Origin: Asparagopsis taxiformis
Taxonomy: Eukaryota > Rhodophyta > Florideophyceae > Bonnemaisoniales > Bonnemaisoniaceae
NCBI GenBank assembly: GCA_030407315.1
Contig: JALQPE010002850.1
Location: forward strand, 1-29,977
DNA: 29,977 nt
Direction of reading: 5' to 3'
Under the pieces are notes generated by a model. The model saw only the letters and a list, made by a program, of their open reading frames with translations, searched no databases and was not told where the DNA came from. Positions 1-8,511 of this stretch are shown here, piece by piece (position 1 is the stretch's first letter; each line of letters starts with the position of its first letter). The position numbers were made by a program, and so were the translations under genes.

Positions 1-412
1 CCCTAATCCCCTAATCCCCTAATCCCTAATCCCCTAATCCCCTAATCCCCTAATCCCCTAATCCCCTAATCCCCTAATCCCCTAATCCCCTAATCCCCTA
101 ATCCCCTAATCCCCTAATCCCCTAATCCCCTAATCCCCTAATCCCCTAATCCCTAAATCCCCTAATCCCCTAATCCCCTAAATCCCTAATCCCCTAATCC
201 CCTAATCCCTAATCCCCTAATCCCCTAATCCCCTAATCCCTAATCCCCTAATCCCCTAAGTCCCCTAATCCCCTAATCCCTAATCCCCTAATCCCCTAAA
301 ATCCCCTAATCCCCTAAAAAATTCCCTAATCCCCTAATCCCCTAAATCCCCTAAATCCCCTAATCCCCTAAATCCCCTAAATCCCTAATCCCTAATCCCT
401 AAATCCCCTAAT
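1..412. repeat. Telomeric repeat array (C-rich strand), left chromosome end
   Basis: About 50 tandem units, mainly CCCCTAAT with CCCTAAT, CCCCTAAAT and a few corrupted units (near 260, 300, 315-325). The C-rich strand reads 5'->3' inward from base 1, as expected at a left chromosome end; the G-strand unit is ATTAGGGG. The first 150 bp are almost homogeneous and variants accumulate inward, the usual pattern where telomerase maintains only the distal part. The array ends abruptly at 412. The unit differs from the common TTAGGG by an extra G and A and varies in G number. Confidence 0.97.
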
Positions 413-1000
413 GTACATCCCTACACACCTCTCGACCTCTTCGACCACCCCTGCCTACACCTGCCACTATTTCATCCCCTCCTTCCCCCCTACACCCCCT
501 GCAACCGCCGTACAGCCACATACTCCCCACCCCTTCCACACCCACCCACGCCTCCAAATCAACCACCCACCATGCCCCTCCCCTTCCCTCGACCTCCTCC
601 AGCACCTCACTACACACTTGCCGCCATCTCATTGGCCAATTCCCACCACACACCCATTCCGCCCCCACACCCCACCACCCACCCCCGATACAAAAATTCC
701 CACAAACACCACTCCATACCTTTTCTCTACACCTCTCTCATACCCCCTCCAAATCTCCTTCATTTTGTTATATATATATATACCTGCGACATTTTCACAA
801 AAATCACCCAAAACACACCCGTTTTAATACTCCCCCCTCCACCACCTCTCCCTCACACACTCCCACCCAACACCTCCCACACCCTCCCAGACACACCCCC
901 ACACACCCATCCATACCAACACAATTTATTCAAAATTCAACATCCCTCCCGGCCCCCAATCCCCCATCTCCTCCCGCCAAAAACTCTATCGCACCCTACA
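413..1000. other. G-poor, C/A/T-rich telomere-adjacent tract, no gene
   Basis: The + strand is dominated by C, A and T (CCACC, CACACC, CTCC runs) and contains very few G. Long overlapping open frames occur on both strands, but they are Pro/Thr/His-rich or Gly/Val/Arg-rich low-complexity translations caused by the base skew, so I do not call them genes. A short (TA)7 run lies at 769-782. Confidence 0.7.
769..782. repeat. (TA)7 microsatellite
   Basis: Seven uninterrupted TA dinucleotides in an otherwise C-rich tract. Confidence 0.85.
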
Positions 1001-1560
1001 CCCCCAAACTACATCCCAATACCTCTCTAACACACCCACCATCTCTCCAATCCGACGCACCAATCCCAACATACCGTCCCAAGTCGCCCTCGTCCCATAT
1101 ATACCCCCACGTCGACCTCCACCACCCATCGAGATTACCCGTCTACACCATCCGAAAGTACTCCTCAACACCTTTCCATAGCACCCCTCATCACCACAAT
1201 CCGACAATTCTGTCCAGAGTAAAGTCCCGTAAGCCCTTGGCCCAATTCAGCACCCAGATTGCACATCTCTTACAAGCAAGCTCCCACCCACTGTGACCAC
1301 CCCACCCAAAAAAGCCTTCTACCATCCGAAAGTACTCCTCAACAGCTTTCCAGCCCACCTCTCCGGACTCGTATCCGACCACCTGGAATTCATACATCCC
1401 CCGCCAAATCTCCACCAGTCCCCTGTCACTCTCAACTCCAGCCCACCGTTCTCGCCTCCCACATTACACTAGTCTATCAAACTTTCTATAGTATCAAAGT
1501 ACACTCCAATACCTTTCAAACGCACCCGCCCCCACCTCAATCCGACCACCTGGACTCGTT
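1000..1560. repeat. Degenerate subtelomeric tandem repeat, period about 150-174 bp, about 4 units
   Basis: Similar blocks recur: a segment like AAAGTACTCCTCAACACCTTTC followed within 50 bp by ATCCGAC and often CACCTGGA. AAAGTAC occurs at about 1155, 1329 and 1496; the AATCCGAC part is also recognisable at about 1048, 1198, 1374 and 1535, and the stretch starting near 1007 aligns with the one near 1499. Spacings are about 150, 174 and 167 bp. Units are diverged and no coding capacity is evident. Module A begins just after the last unit. Confidence 0.55.
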
Positions 1561-1586
1561 ACCGGAAAATTCACCCCTCCTGGATG

Positions 1587-1800
1587 GTAAGTCCGACGTC
1601 GGACTTCTCCCCCACTCCGTCGGACTTACCACCGAACACCCAAAACTGACAAAAACCTGACTTCGCCATTCGACATATCTCATCGAAATATGCTTCCTCA
1701 ACCCCCTTACAAAATTGACCAATCAGACTCGTCGCATTCTTGGCCCGATATAACCTCCGTCCGTGCAGACCGGACTCGTAAACGGCCAGACATGGTAAAC
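1587..1800 (+). promoter_or_regulatory. Promoter-like module, copy A
   Basis: A 43-bp inverted-repeat block (1587-1629) opens with GTAAGTCCGAC and closes with GTCGGACTTAC. CCAAT follows at 1719, GGCC at 1742 (+23) and CGGACTCG at 1771 (+52), the same spacings as in the other three copies. At the TATA position (about 1793) copy A has only GGTAAAC, so it may have lost its TATA box. The palindrome-to-CCAAT distance is 132 bp, 20 bp longer than in B and C. Zinc-finger remains begin about 500 bp downstream. Promoter function is inferred from architecture only. Confidence 0.6.
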
Positions 1801-1991
1801 AGAGCCCCCAAGCCTCTAGTCACCTAGATCCGTCACCTGGTACTGTACTTAAAGCCACTACTACCCTGACCGTGGTCAGCCTCAAGTCAATTGACAGCTG
1901 CCTTAGATACTTCCGATTGGTCGTGTACCCGAAAGTGGGTGTTTTCATGCAAGTATTACCCAACGGCCAGAGTGTCCCCTATACTCTCGTA

Positions 1992-2051
1992 TACCAAGCC
2001 TCTAGATCACCAGGTTGCCTGCAGGCAACTTGGTGGTTTAGAGGCTTGGTA
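1992..2051. repeat. 60-bp near-perfect inverted repeat with no spacer
   Basis: Two 30-bp arms (1992-2021 and 2022-2051) meet without spacer. 27 of 30 positions are complementary, and the three mismatches (pairs 2005/2038, 2007/2036, 2013/2030) are all G-T, so an RNA copy would pair throughout. The arm starts TACCAAGCCTCTA; the partial sequence CCAAGCCTCTAG also occurs once upstream near 1807. Confidence 0.85.
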
Positions 2052-2310
2052 AGACATGTCTTTCTACTACTCAGCGCACTACCCTGAGCTAGCTCTGGGT
2101 GACTCTGTTATCCCGCTACCGTACTATGTACTGCTTTGCTATCTTTCTCCTGTACAGCAGTGTATTTCTCAGTAACTCTACCCTTCCTCTGCCTACTAGT
2201 CGTTCCCTAGGTTTCCTGAGTTTCCCAGAGTGGATATGTTCTCTAGCCTCCTGGTTTAGAGCTCTGTTGATCAGTTCAAACATCTACTATTGTCTACTGT
2301 TCTGAACAGT

Positions 2311-3115
2311 CACTACCGGTCCAGGTCAACTATGGAGAAGCACTACCGTAGCGTGGACAAGAAGCTGAGACTGCACAAGTGGCAGTGTGGAAGATCGTTC
2401 TCACACTTCTCTACCCTTCCTCAAGATTTTCCCATAGTCCACATGCGGCTCAATCCTTATAGATGCCTTCAGTCTAGTGATAATAACCGGCTCCTAGTCT
2501 CAGTCCTCCCAAATGGACCATATATTACGGGCGAACTCACTGTAGTGTGCACAAGAAACTGAGACTGCACCAGTGCCAGTGTGGACGATCGTTCTCATAC
2601 TTCTCTACCCTTCCTAAAAAGGCATAGTCCACATGCGGCTGAATCCTTATAGAGGACTTCAGGCTAGTGCTAATAGCCGGCTCTTAACCTCAGTCCGCAG
2701 AACTGGACCGTATATTACGGGCGAGTTCGGCAGGCTGCACTCCTCGGTTCTTTAGATTCGAGTGCTGACCAAACCATTCACCATTGGTTTGCTCAACATT
2801 CAAACCTATACAACCATGTACGCGTTGTCAAGATTCCAATTCATCCTCACTTATGCCCGGTATGGTCCACAATTTTTCCCCATGATGGCGGGTAGTTCCG
2901 AGCCGTTCATCTCAAGGTTAAGCCATTTGAGTGCGCTCATTGTCCCAACAGTTGGATCAGCCAGGGGTGGAGACTGGTCCGTTAAGTTAAGTTCTAGAAT
3001 CTGCTTCCAGACTAGGGCGTTTTCAACTGGATCATGTTATCGGATCTCTGCCAGGCACGTCGCACGGTCGTCGTAAGGGATGGATCTTCGCCACACCACG
3101 TTGGCGAGCGGTTGC
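2311..3115 (+). pseudogene. Decayed C2H2 zinc-finger gene remnant
   Basis: Shifted and stop-broken reading frames encode zinc-finger-like pieces. At 2353-2470 one reads CGRSFS, then STL, then HMRLNPYRC. At 2547-2640 a second copy reads CGRSFS and FSTL. At 2758-2850 come HSNLYNHVR and PHLCP. At 2906-2960 come HLKVKPFECAHC and WRLVR. These fit the C-x2-C / F / L-x2-H / H-linker-PF-x-C layout of C2H2 fingers, which are DNA-binding domains usually found in tandem. Frames change repeatedly, several expected Cys or His are missing, and no start or full finger array survives. It lies downstream of module A in the same orientation, so A could be its promoter. Identification rests on motif reading only. 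Confidence 0.45.
2353..2740 (+). repeat. Tandem duplication of 194 bp inside the zinc-finger remnant
   Basis: Unit 1 (from 2353) and unit 2 (from 2547) both start GTGSACAAGAARCTGAGACT and stay similar to about 2730, including the shared TATATTACGGGCGA and ACATGCGGCT segments. The offset of 194 bp is not a multiple of three, so after a small indel the duplicated fingers no longer share one frame. Confidence 0.75.
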
Positions 3116-3960
3116 GACCCTCCATATGAATTGTACCATAAAAAGTTCTTCTCTGAGACATCCCCAACTAAAACCCTCATGTCAAGGTGCAGCTTATCTA
3201 GCAAACAAGATATATATGTCCTTTGCGGGACAATTCTCCAGATTGAATGAAGCCTGAAAGACTATTTCAGCCCTGTTCATAAGACGGGAACCGTAGCCGT
3301 GCAGAGTTGAAGGATGTGGTGCCAAGTTGGTCAAGTTTGGCCAAAATTCACATTTCAGTACCCGTATAAAGTCGAGGCTAGCAGATAATCTTTATGCAGC
3401 TTGAAAGGATTAGGTAACTTTTTTTTGGTTCCTGGTTCCTCCACTCATATAGCTCCCCTACATGTCCTTCATTCGACGGGTGATATAGAGCTTATTATAC
3501 AATGGTGCACACGTGTGCATGTATCGCTGTGTGCGTTGTAGGGCTATGTAATGAGCTTTATTCTGTAAGTTATCCTAGCTGCGGGGGACCCTACAAGCAT
3601 AACCGGTCAAGTACCTTTCTCGCCGTGAAAATCCGGTGTCAGACTTGCCACACAGCCATCCAGACGTAATCCCCGTCGACAAATCATACTCAGTTCGATG
3701 TAGATTTATGAGTACAAAAGACAGTATTATTTTCACTACCTATCAGACTTGCTTACGCCTTTCCCCACAGTCTCTTCATTCCATGAGAATTTCAATTCAT
3801 TACGACCAAACGTAACAATAGGCGACAATGGCCGCATTTGTATGCGGGTCAAGGCTCGCAAGCACTTCATGCCATTGAATTTCTGCAATGAGCATGAGCA
3901 GTGGATGATGTGTGCACATGGCACAGGTGTACCCGTAGCAATGAGGAAAGCCCACGGTGT
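3116..3960. other. No gene recognised
   Basis: Mixed-composition DNA with only short overlapping open frames. It contains a 14-bp perfect palindrome TGCACACGTGTGCA at 3506-3519 with a CACGTG core, the first of several in the window. Confidence 0.5.
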
Positions 3961-3975
3961 ATGTACTACATTGCA

Positions 3976-4112
3976 CACGTGCGTCATGGTGGGTGCCTGC
4001 GTACACGTGTGACAGGCTGTAAGCTATTGCTACCACCCTACGTGTACTATGGTGGCTGCCACTTCCACACGTGTACCCGGAGAATTCAACTGTGCTTGGC
4101 ACAGTACACGTG
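3976..4112. promoter_or_regulatory. Cluster of CACGTG (E-box/G-box) palindromes upstream of module B
   Basis: CACGTG occurs at 3976, 4004, 4068 and 4107, with TACGTG at 4039, so five ACGTG cores in 137 bp spaced about 28-39 bp. Most are embedded in ACACGTGT or TACACGTGT. The cluster ends 47 bp before the palindrome of module B. CACGTG is the classical site for bHLH or bZIP factors in eukaryotes; binding here is inferred. Confidence 0.55.
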
Positions 4113-4158
4113 TGGCAGTAGCAGCGGACTCCAAGCACCAATCACACTGCAGCTGTCT

Positions 4159-4350
4159 GCAAGTCCGCGGTAGGAGCTGTTCTCCAGGTTGTCAGGCTTA
4201 CAGGCAGCACGGTGAAATTTTATCATACACAGGCGCCGTGTGCGCAAGTGGTCTGGGTCAATTGCTCCGTCCAATGGGACGCGTAGCAGAATTGGCCGGA
4301 TTGGAATCGTATCTGTGCAGATCGGACCCGAAAACAGCGTGGAATATAAA
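4159..4350 (+). promoter_or_regulatory. Promoter-like module, copy B
   Basis: A degenerate 43-bp palindrome block at 4159-4201 (GCAAGTCCGC ... GTCAGGCTTAC) is followed 112 bp after its start by CCAAT (4271), then GGCC at 4294 (+23), CGGACCCG at 4323 (+52) and TATAAA at 4345 (+74). A second CCAAT (4138) lies 21 bp before the palindrome, as in copy C. The segment before CCAAT closely resembles that of copy D. No convincing ORF follows in the next 400 bp. Confidence 0.65.
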
Positions 4351-4830
4351 CAGGATCCCATTGGAGAGCCCGTTCGTCATATTTCTACTCGTCCAAGTTG
4401 AGACTGCTTCCACCATGATCCTATGAATATATAGATAGAGAAATATAGATAGGAGTTTGATTCTTCCAGCTTTCCCGGTCCTCTGATGGATGAGGTGATG
4501 TTAAATGTAGACTTATATGTAAATCTTCGGGATGTCTTGTGCATTATTCCACTCGAGACTAGGCTGCTCGATAGCTCGAGCGCGGGAAATTATAGCTCGC
4601 GAGGTGGACACCAGCGCGTCATCATCACTCTCTGGTCTCTGTCACACTCGGTGTATGATAATTTAGTGCACATGGAGGTCCTTTATACCTTCAGACCGAT
4701 AAATCGTCAATTAGTACCACAGGCAGTACAGGGAATTGCAGTACTATTGAATGCACTACTGATCCTAGCATTATTACTACCATTAGTTAGTTCTTCGATA
4801 TTAACATTGATATTACAATTTTCTTGGACT
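4351..4830. other. No gene recognised downstream of module B
   Basis: A short direct repeat ATATAGATAG occurs near 4430. A 117-codon open frame (4486-4839, +) has a hydrophobic Leu/Ile-rich C-terminus that comes from AT-rich DNA; I recognise no family and give it little weight. If module B drives a transcript it would start near 4375, where only tiny ORFs follow. Confidence 0.4.
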
Positions 4831-4833
4831 TTT

Positions 4834-5060
4834 CAGTGATCTAATTTAATATTAATGTTAATATTAACGACAATATTGACATTTTTTAAATTTTTTAGTG
4901 ATAAAAATTAAAATTAATGTTAATATTAACGATAATATTAACATTTTTCAATTTTTTAGTGATAAAAATTATTATTAACGTTAATGTTAACGTTAATGTT
5001 AACGATAATAATAATTTTTTTAAAATTTCTCAGTGAAAAATTAATATTACCGTTATTATT
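4834..5060. repeat. AT-rich minisatellite of palindromic TTAAT/ATTAAC units
   Basis: The marker YAGTGA recurs at 4834, 4896, 4957 and 5031 (periods 62, 61 and 74 bp). Each is preceded by a T-rich run and followed by alternating TAATRTTAAYGTTAA stretches that are self-complementary. Open frames across it encode only Asn/Ile or Leu repeats and are not genes. Confidence 0.75.
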
Positions 5061-5427
5061 AATGTTAATATTACTATTGATCATAACGCTATTATTGCTA
5101 AAGGTGATAGAACTGGTAATATCATTATCAATCGTGAGTTTCACGATCGCACTATTTCAATACTTGTCCTACGCAACATTGAGCGTACTGCAGTGCAGCT
5201 AATATTTATAAAGCACCCACCGTATGCATCCGTTCCGCGTTAACAAATGGTGTTTTTATTCCCATTCCAGCTCCTGCTCACTCTGCACCGCAGATGTTGC
5301 CGTTCGGCAAAGCGGTTTGGTAATTGCTTCCTGCAGAATGACAACAACTTTAAAAACGTGATTTCTGCATGGCCAATAATTATACAGCACTTTACGTTGC
5401 ATTGCAATTCGCGCCAAAATACCAAAA
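5061..5427. other. No gene recognised
   Basis: Transition from the AT-rich minisatellite to the Tc1-like element. Short open frames occur on both strands, none with a recognisable family. Confidence 0.4.
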
Positions 5428-5522
5428 CAGTGGGCATCGTCTTTTGATCATGGCCAATGCATTATGTTCTGAAACTGTTCAATGGGAGAGGGTGGTATTG
5501 TATGCTGGAATCATCACCTGAA

Positions 5523-6780
5523 ATGCCGAGAGGAACGTCACTTTCAGACGTGGAACGAGGGAGGATTCTCGCACTCCACGAAGAAAGTTTGTCGCAAGTG
5601 TCAATCGCAAAACGGCTGCAACGGAGCCGTGCTGTCTTTCAGAACCTTCTGCGTGATACTGACAGATATAGTACAGCGTAAAGATCGGGTTGGAAGCCGA
5701 GGATGTCATTCACTACAAAAAGAGCACTGCTGCGAGAAGCTCATAAAGGCAATATGAGTGCTAATGAATTGCGATTATCCCTTTGTTTACCTCTGTGTTT
5801 GTCAAGGGTAAAAGAAATTCTACAGAATAATGCAGCATTGTAGTGGGTTCCGATAGTGACTGCACCATCGATGACGGAAAACATGAAGAAAAGAGGTTGG
5901 AATGGGGCATGGAGAAGATTAGTTGGAATGTGGAAAAATGGAAACAGGTAGTGTTTACTGATGAGAAGAAGTTCAATATGGATGGACCAGACGGGTTTAG
6001 AAACTATTGACATGACTTGCGGAGGGAGCGGAGAATATTCTCGAAGAGGCAGAACGGTGGAGGCTCTTTGATGGTTTGGGGTGGATTATCCTCGAAGGGA
6101 AAGACAGAACTAGCAATTTTGGATGGCAACCAGGACTACGAGAACTTTACCCAACTCTTTGGGACTACTTAGTTCCATTTCGCGAACCCAGTAAGCCTTA
6201 AAGATGTACTAAAGATGGCCGCATGATGAACCTATGACATGTATGGTGTTCCTCTGATGGACGGATAAGGAACATTTGCTCTTCAGCTGATGGCCGCATA
6301 GCGATACACCAATGATGGACGGGAGATGTCCATACGCTCATCTCTCGGACATCAGCGAAGTATCTGTTGCGTACAGTAGAGATATCACGTACATCATTGG
6401 TTCATCTAAAGCATATCAGGGGTACATATTCCTTTTCTTATAGGGGAATAAAATCACCCAGGGGACTTCATACTTCAGCATGACGGAGCTGCAGCTCACA
6501 GATCTCGGGAGACAATGGCGTGGTTAAACGGAAATAAATAGAGGTGATGGAACAGCCAGCGAGAAGTCCGGACGTAAACCCAATGGAGAACCTCTAGGGT
6601 ATCATGGCTAGGCTGGTATACAGCGGTTGCAGGCAATTCAAGAGCTGTGAAGAACTCGAAGAGTGCGTAATGGATACTTGGCTCGATATTGGTCAAAAGT
6701 ACCTAGACTCATTGCTGGAATCGATGCCGAGACGCATCGGAGAGGTTGTCAAACTTGGTGCCATCGTGATGAAGTATTGA
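5523..6780 (+). pseudogene. Tc1/Tc3-like transposase pseudogene
   Basis: A cut-and-paste transposase acting on the element's terminal repeats. The start MPRGTSLSDVERGRILALHE is the typical N-terminal helix-turn-helix opening. After a frame change, LREAHKGNMSANELRL (about 5728-5775) and SRVKEILQNNAAL follow. The first catalytic Asp lies in VVFTDEKKFN (codon 5960-5962), then GGGSLMVWGG. The second Asp is in LQHDGAAAH (6482-6484) and the Glu in SPDVNPMEN (6586-6588), about 34 residues later, as in the DD34E group. It is broken by several frameshifts, by stops where Trp is expected (after RNY and after MENL) and by a 259-bp insertion between the first and second catalytic Asp. Not functional. Confidence 0.88.
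6187..6445 (+). mobile_element. 259-bp non-autonomous TIR element, copy 1
   Basis: Begins CCCAGTAAGCC and ends CTTATAGGG, giving imperfect terminal inverted repeats (CCCNNTAAG, then ATGTAC about 20 bp in, at both ends). It is flanked by the 3-bp duplication GAA (6184-6186 and 6446-6448). A second copy of identical length lies inverted at 11986-12244, differing at about 7 positions. It has no coding capacity. GATGGMCG occurs four times inside (6214, 6256, 6289, 6314). It splits the Tc1-like transposase; host sequence resumes directly after it. The superfamily is not assigned: a 3-bp duplication suggests CACTA/EnSpm- or Harbinger-like mobilisation, but the CCC termini match neither clearly. Confidence 0.9.
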
Positions 6781-6847
6781 AACGAAATATTGGTGAGTTC
6801 GGACTGAAATCGCTGTAGGTGCCGTATAATTTTTATCCATGGTACTG

Positions 6848-8424
6848 AAACATTTCTACTCGTTCAGGAGAATTCAGTTGGCCAATTGATGGCATTATTT
6901 GTTGAACGGTCGTGTGGTGTGCACTGGTTAGAGTAGTATGGTGGGTGGAAGAAAAGTGAAGCTGCCTGGAGTGTCAGTTTATTGGAAGAATTTGGGGGTG
7001 CTTTAAAGATATTAGCTGCACTGTATCTGGGTGGGTATGCATGCTTTAGCAAAAACTTAGTGCTCTATAATATAAAATAGATCCAAAACTCTCCCATCTC
7101 ATGCTCTTGACCGGCTTCAAACTGAGGTTACGCGTCGTAAACGTGGCAATCCCAGTCCTGTCAGTGTTCATGGCTCGATGCAGTCAGTCTACCGATTCTC
7201 CCGCTCCGAAGTGTGTATCATTTCCATAGCTCTAATGTATATTTAGTGATTTCCAGAAAGGCAGCTAGCAATTAATATGCACATATGATGTTTTACTAAT
7301 CTACGGACGATGCATGCATCTGTGCACATGATGTGCTTCCGAGGGTAACCTGAGGTCGTCTTCAATCTGCATCAGAAAAACTGTAGGGGTCCGTTGGGAG
7401 TTATCCTGTACTGAATATACATAACTACCATACCGAAGGAGTGTCACGAGTATCCAGTTTCTGTCAATGGTGTACCTGTGGTCGATACACAATTCAGATT
7501 TCGCATTGCATAGTATGGGTATCCAGCGCAGGCTTGCATAGTTTACTCCCTCATTGGGAAATGGATTTTCGACTGTTGTACTGGCATTGTGGTCTACAGG
7601 TGAACATAGAAGAGAGTACAATTATTTTATAGCATGCATACGAAGAACAAAACTTCTTTCCACACATGGGCGGATAGCGAAACACAGCGATTTGAAGTAT
7701 GATATCCGCACGTCTATTTTCGAATTGTCTTGAAAGCAGAACACATCGATCATAACATAGCCCGTCCAAAGTTTATGGCGGGCTAGTATTTACTTCGAGC
7801 TGGAGTCGAGGCATATGCTTGAGCTGGGCTACCTCCAGAATTTTTGGGTCTCAATATCCGAGCTGCACTTACCATAGTCTGGTGGACCGTCTGGTCTGTT
7901 AGTGTGGACCTTCTGGTTTTTCGGCTGAGTGCTGCGCCGTCATTTTGCTCATATGTACCAAGTGGTCCACCATGCTTGCGCTAATTTCCGGATGCATTCC
8001 TCCCCGGCCGTGACATTGCCGATTCTCCGTGAAATCAGCAAATTGATTAAATATAGATTTGTATTGTTCCGATTGGTCCATTTTCACTCGTACTACAATC
8101 CTTTCATGCCGAACATAGATACGCACATGTGATGTAGCGCTGATGTACTGCTGTAGACAATACAATTCCGGTAGTCATCAGAACTGGGTGTGATTTCCAT
8201 CAGATGGGGGATAGAGCAGGGAAAAGGAAAGGATGGTAGACATGCTATACTCAATATATACACGTGTACAGTAGATACACGCGTACACGTTGATATCTGA
8301 TAGCTTACAGTGTAATGGAGACCAGACCGAGCCCTGTCACTCATCTGTGTATGTAACATACCTAGTTAAAGTTTCGGAGCGGAGTATCAAGTACGGGTAA
8401 AGAGGTGCCATCAATAGCGAGCTT
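6848..8424. other. No gene recognised
   Basis: AT-balanced DNA with short, mutually overlapping open frames (longest about 106 codons on minus at 7301-7621) and no recognisable domain. It contains a palindrome TACACGTGTA at 8259-8268 followed by ACGCGT and TACACGT (8278-8290), the same motif class as upstream of modules B and C, but no module follows here. Confidence 0.45.
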
Positions 8425-8511
8425 GCACATCTGGCTCAGTTGGATAATATAAAACATACGATTTGGAGAACTTGAGTTCGAGTCTTGCCAAAAATCCGAA
8501 ATCCTCTTTTT
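8425..8511 (+). ncRNA. Degenerate tRNA-like / tRNA-derived SINE-like Pol III unit
   Basis: An internal Pol III A box TGGCTCAGTTGG (8432-8443) matches the consensus, and a B-box-like GAGTTCGAGTC (8474-8484) follows after 30 bp. A TTTTT run (8507-8511) could terminate Pol III. The segment does not fold into a good cloverleaf: D-, anticodon- and acceptor-stem complementarity is poor. It is therefore more likely a decayed tRNA or a SINE head than a working tRNA gene. Confidence 0.35.

Larger units (their letters stand above)
5428..6847 (+). mobile_element. Tc1/mariner (Tc3-like) DNA transposon, dead, with nested insertion
   Basis: The body carries a decayed DD34E-type transposase (5523-6780). 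Proposed ends are CAGT at 5428 and its complement ACTG ending at 6847; terminal similarity beyond CAGT is weak and no clear TA duplication flanks them, so the limits are tentative. Without the nested 259-bp element and its 3-bp duplication the length is about 1.16 kb, a plausible size for a Tc1-type element. Confidence 0.5.

Noticed and set aside
411..1030. Open frames of 138 and 152 codons next to the telomere
   Set aside because: Pro/His/Thr-rich translations arise from the extreme base skew; they overlap frames on both strands and show no domain.
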